This document shows positions 60,852 to 64,000 of a stretch of DNA of 64,000 bases, one piece after another. This stretch comes from Mallotus nudiflorus (Eukaryota; Streptophyta; Magnoliopsida; Malpighiales; Euphorbiaceae): assembly GCA_947683625.1 (NCBI GenBank), contig CANTUR010000340.1, positions 3,260,001 to 3,324,000 on the forward strand, in the 5' to 3' direction. A program made the translations under genes and the position numbers. The first letter of the stretch is position 1. Every line of letters begins with the position of its first letter. Below the pieces are notes generated by a model. The model was not told where the DNA came from, made no database searches, and saw only the letters and a list, made by a program, of their open reading frames with translations.

Positions 60852-61670
60852 TTAAGTGTCCAAATCCAAGTTGGTTTCAACTTGTACCCCAAAATGATAC
60901 AACTCTTTAAAGTCCCTTATGCCGATGTCTTTTAACTTGTCGACTAGAGGAGGGATGCAGGCTTCTATGGCTATGATTAACTGGTCTGACTCTGCAGGTT
61001 TATGCTTCATCTGAGCTAACTTTCCTCTCCACCTATCTGAGAAGCTCACGAAGGGCTCGTTAGGTCTTTGTACTGTATTTTGTAGATCTTAAAGAGAAAC
61101 TTCAAACTAAAAGTTTAGCCCATATTATTTGATAAAGACTGAACACAACTCCTTCCAGTCTTACTGGACATATGCATCCAAAGAGTAGTACCAATTAATA
61201 GTAGCTCCTTCCAAGGATAATGGAAATTGCTTGACAATTTGAGTTTCTGACAACTTAGTGGCCTTCATGTAAGTGACATACTGCTTCAGATGCAAGTAAG
61301 GGTCATCCGTACTTGAGTATTTCTTCATATTTGGGAATTTGTATTTCGGGGGCAGTGGTTCTCTAGAACCCAAATCCAAGTCAACATCAGCAAAGTTCGG
61401 ACTGAGCCCGTGGTTCTTCAATGCAGTCTGTAGTTGATTCATCTATTTTGTTAGGTCTTTCATCCATTCGATCTTGGTAGAATCCACCGGTGCTTTTCCT
61501 TTCAATTGTTCACCCAAAACAATTCTAGTTTCAAAATTGTCTTCATTAGAGAGCATCTTTCCTTTAATCTCAGCAACCATGTCCTTAATCATTTTTTGCA
61601 TCTCATCCTTAATCTCTTTCAATAGTTCTTTCTTAAAAGCTTCAACATCAAAATTAGAGGGTCCTGCCAT
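60852..61670 (-). pseudogene. Tat gag of the second Tat element, nearly full but broken
   Basis: The ATG at 61670 begins MAGPSNFDVEAFKKELLKEI, a charged coiled-coil N-terminus (about 75 codons to a stop at 61443). The core follows at 61161-61442: PPKYKFPNMKKYSSTDDPYL, HLKQYVTYMKATKLSE and PLSLEGATINWYYSL. After stops at about 61160-61090, the second core block is SFSDRWRGKLAQMKHKP (61000-61049), matching the gag blocks Y.G..DP..HL..Y, L.G.A..WY.L and F..RWR of the lineage. Stops at three or more places prevent translation as one protein. The zinc-knuckle part after 60852 is missing. Confidence 0.82.
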
Positions 61671-62617
61671 TTTGCCCCTTTGTTAAGTGGTCCCAATTTT
61701 CTAATTGGATCCTTGATATTAGTGGGCCAAATTCCTTTGATCTGCTTCCAAATAAAAAGAGGTTTATGGCTAAGAAAAATACATTTTTGAAAGTTGCAAT
61801 GAATGTCATGTATGCATGAAATGAAGGATTTTTTTTAAAGAAAATTTAAGAAATAAATAATCACACAAAAAAGATACATAATACTAAAACATGAAGCTTA
61901 AATGTGCAAACTTTCACCCTTATTTCTCCCACACACATATTCAATGGCGAGTATCTTGTCCTAGGATTTTTAGCCTGGGTTTTAATTATCAGCTGGGGAT
62001 AATAAAACCAACGTATGTAAGAAAACTCTTAAAATGATTCGGATAAGTAATAGGTCCTTTAAATAAAGCCCGAGTCCACATTTTATGAGCTAAGATCCTT
62101 AGCACCATAAACTTACTTGTCAAGGCCCATTTGAAATGGGTTATGAGTAGGCATGAGAGGCCTTTATTTACTAGCTTATTTATAATGGGCTTTGGTCGAA
62201 CAAGAGGACTCATTTTATTTTGTACTGCTTATTGATGAGCTCGAGATTTATTTTAAGGGTCCATTATATGGCATAATACACAAGTATGTGGGAAAATTCC
62301 TAAGGATAGTTGCTAAGTCATTACATGGGCTTGAGTCTTGGGTAAAAAGGCTTCAGCTCCCACAATAATATACATCCATATATGTCTCCCCACTCAAGGG
62401 TCAAACAACATGGATTAGTACATCTCGTGAGTGAGAATAATCAAATATTCCACCACCAGGTTTGAATGAAACGTAGGTAGCGAAGTACTGACTATTGTCG
62501 AGTTTATTCAGGACTGAAGTACTCATTGTATGCAAAATGTGTAGTGAATCCATAAATGCAGAAAGAAATAAGAAAATAATTAAAGATGATAAAACACAAA
62601 ACACTAGAATTAGTTTC
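61671..62617 (-). other. Leader of the second Tat element
   Basis: Non-coding. It shares the phrase GGCGAGTATCTTGTCCTAGG (about 61945) with the leader of the first Tat element. Short open frames (61989-62213, 62401-62640) have no recognisable content. Confidence 0.6.
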
Positions 62618-62619
62618 TC

Positions 62620-62639
62620 TATCCCTAGTGGAGTCACCA
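62620..62639 (-). other. Primer-binding site, tRNA-Arg type (second Tat element)
   Basis: On the minus strand TGGTGACTCCACTAGGGATA follows the 5' LTR closely. It differs from the expected TGGCGACTCCGCTGGGGAT at three positions, all transitions. Confidence 0.72.
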
Positions 62640-62642
62640 CTA

Positions 62643-64000
62643 TAGGCAGCGGGGTTTAGCGCACACCCAAGTGTTTGGCGACCATGACACTATGTGGACT
62701 CGAGGCCTACTAGGAAATATGATATAGATCTTGGGCCTATTCAAAGATGGATTCGCCACCCAGATAAAAGTCAAAACACACTGTATAGCAACTGGATCCC
62801 ACGGAGGTTCCCAAAAGCCGTCATCAAAGATCAGGTTTAGAAATTGGGTATAAGCGTTTGAATGCTCACCCAACCTTGCGGTTGGCCTCGGTTTATGTTT
62901 TGCATTTTATTACCATTTAATTATTTAATTATTTCCTCATTTACCACATGTAATGAAATTGCCTTCGGATAATTGCCAGATTTTATAATTAAGTACGAGT
63001 TTGCACATTAGTCCAATTTCATGCCTTTAAGTCCCAACATTCAAAAAATGCAGTAAATAAAATAAATAATAATTTACAACCATACATTTAAAATTAAAAG
63101 GGAAAGGGATTAAGGATTACAATGCTTTTTAGGCTAAATAAAAGAATAATATACAGAAAATAGACTAAATATATACCAAAATAAACTGATAAAGTAACAT
63201 GAATGCGATAATATAAAATGGATAACTAACAAAGGTGACTACTCAATGATGGAAATCATTAAGTAATTCCTGCAAATAACACACAGTTAGTCCTTCCTTT
63301 CAAAAAAAATAAAATCACATGTAACGATACTTACAAGGACACTCTATATAAAAAAAAAGGGTTTTCACATTATGGACTAAAGAAACCATTAAATAATCAA
63401 GATAATCACCATCATGCAATCATACAGACATATTTAAGGTCAAAAGGGGACATACCGAAGCGAACATCATGACAAACATTAATAAAAAATGAAGCAGGAA
63501 GCAGGTTAACCCTGTCAATGAGGTGGTCGGCTCATTGATGAGGCGACACCTCATCAACAGGGGCTCTTACAATTCCGAGGAAAAAAAGGTAAAACACACA
63601 TAAAAGATAAACTCCCTAAAGGCCTATCAAGGCCTCATTAATAAGGCGATCGCCCCATGGACAAGAGGCGATGCCTTTGTGAAAAGGCGCAGCCTGGTCA
63701 GATGGTTGAAGCTGACTCTCACATGCTTAGACTTCTACTCAAAGTAACAAAACATGCATATACACACTCTATAATCATCAAACTACAACTACATGCAAAA
63801 GTGTTCAGAGATCACATCAATAAAGTGGGATATTGAGCAAGATAAACTAGAAATACCTAAAATATACTAATGATTTAGTTGCACACAAGCAAGAACACAC
63901 AAAGTGATGAACATGTTGAGTTTGAGTGCAAGTTTTATACCAAAATGAGAGGCCCTCTAAGATGTTTTAATTAAGATCCTTGCTAGGATGTGATATCTCC
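62643..64000 (-). repeat. 5' LTR of the second Tat element, partial
   Basis: Parallels 55887 onward from TAGGCAGCGGGGTTTAGCGC up to the window edge (about 1.36 kb of the roughly 2.0 kb). Its gcgatcgcc palindrome cluster is shorter than in the other LTR. Confidence 0.87.

Larger units (their letters stand above)
55887..64000 (-). mobile_element. Second Tat-lineage element, non-autonomous, cut by the right edge
   Basis: Minus orientation: 5' LTR 62643 to beyond 64000, tRNA-Arg primer site, leader, gag 61670-60852, then 3 kb of non-coding DNA rich in tandem repeats, a polypurine tract and the 3' LTR 55887-57901. The gag, primer site, leader phrases and LTR terminal sequence (GGGTTTAGC next to the border) relate it to the Tat element at 21029-37523. 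There is no protease, RT or integrase, so it would depend on enzymes from a relative. The LTRs look about nine-tenths identical by eye, mostly differing by transitions. Confidence 0.85.

Noticed and set aside
62401..62873. Two minus-strand frames near the right Tat LTR
   Set aside because: They fall across the leader and LTR border. The LTR-internal one is matched in the other LTR only as decayed repeat sequence.

Overview
This window reads as AT-rich nuclear DNA of a flowering plant, most likely a eudicot. Almost all of it is decayed LTR retrotransposons (Athila, Tekay/Del, Tat/Ogre and Ty1/copia families), with palindromic DNA transposons, microsatellites and only two traces of ordinary genes. 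No tRNA, rRNA, CRISPR or prokaryotic-type operon was seen. The two gene traces are an internal exon running off the left edge (1-127, minus strand) and the broken first exon of a CYP716-like cytochrome P450 (51715-52147, minus strand).

Layout from left to right. 1-2890 is one partial exon followed by AT-rich intergenic DNA. 2900-3822 is a full-length palindromic (foldback) Mutator-like element with a perfect 9-bp target duplication. 3911-11093 is a plus-strand Athila-type element with two LTRs of about 1.28 kb, remnants of gag and protease, and no reverse transcriptase or integrase. 11094-12850 is AT-rich non-coding DNA.

12860-39884 is a stack of nested insertions. A minus-strand copia pol is split in two (12860-13191 and 39006-39884) by a plus-strand Tekay/Del-type chromovirus (13192-39005). 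The chromovirus 5' LTR is itself interrupted by a second palindromic element (13236-14361). Its 3' LTR is interrupted by a 16.5-kb minus-strand Tat/Ogre-lineage element (21029-37523). That element retains gag, protease, reverse transcriptase, RNase H and integrase remnants, several tandem-repeat blocks, and a multi-exon antisense gene for a plant mobile domain (PMD) protein at 24996-26856.

39885-48177 is a second, minus-strand copia element with a complete but stop-riddled gag-pol and one truncated LTR. Next comes a fragment of another Ty3/gypsy gag (48178-48915), a third copia fragment (49085-51444), and the P450 fragment. 52148-55886 is AT-rich non-coding DNA. 55887-64000 is a second Tat-lineage element, running off the right edge, that carries gag but no pol; where pol would be, it has several families of short tandem repeats.

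No element looks able to move by itself: every coding region examined has stops, frameshifts or deletions. Many changes at diagnostic sites (primer-binding sites, LTR ends) are C-to-T or G-to-A transitions, as expected of old methylated repeats. The points most worth a second look are the antisense PMD gene inside the Tat element, the rapidly varying tandem arrays in both Tat elements, the two large palindromic elements, and the P450 fragment. I saw no clearly new biological system. All family names come from motif recognition by eye, without a database search.
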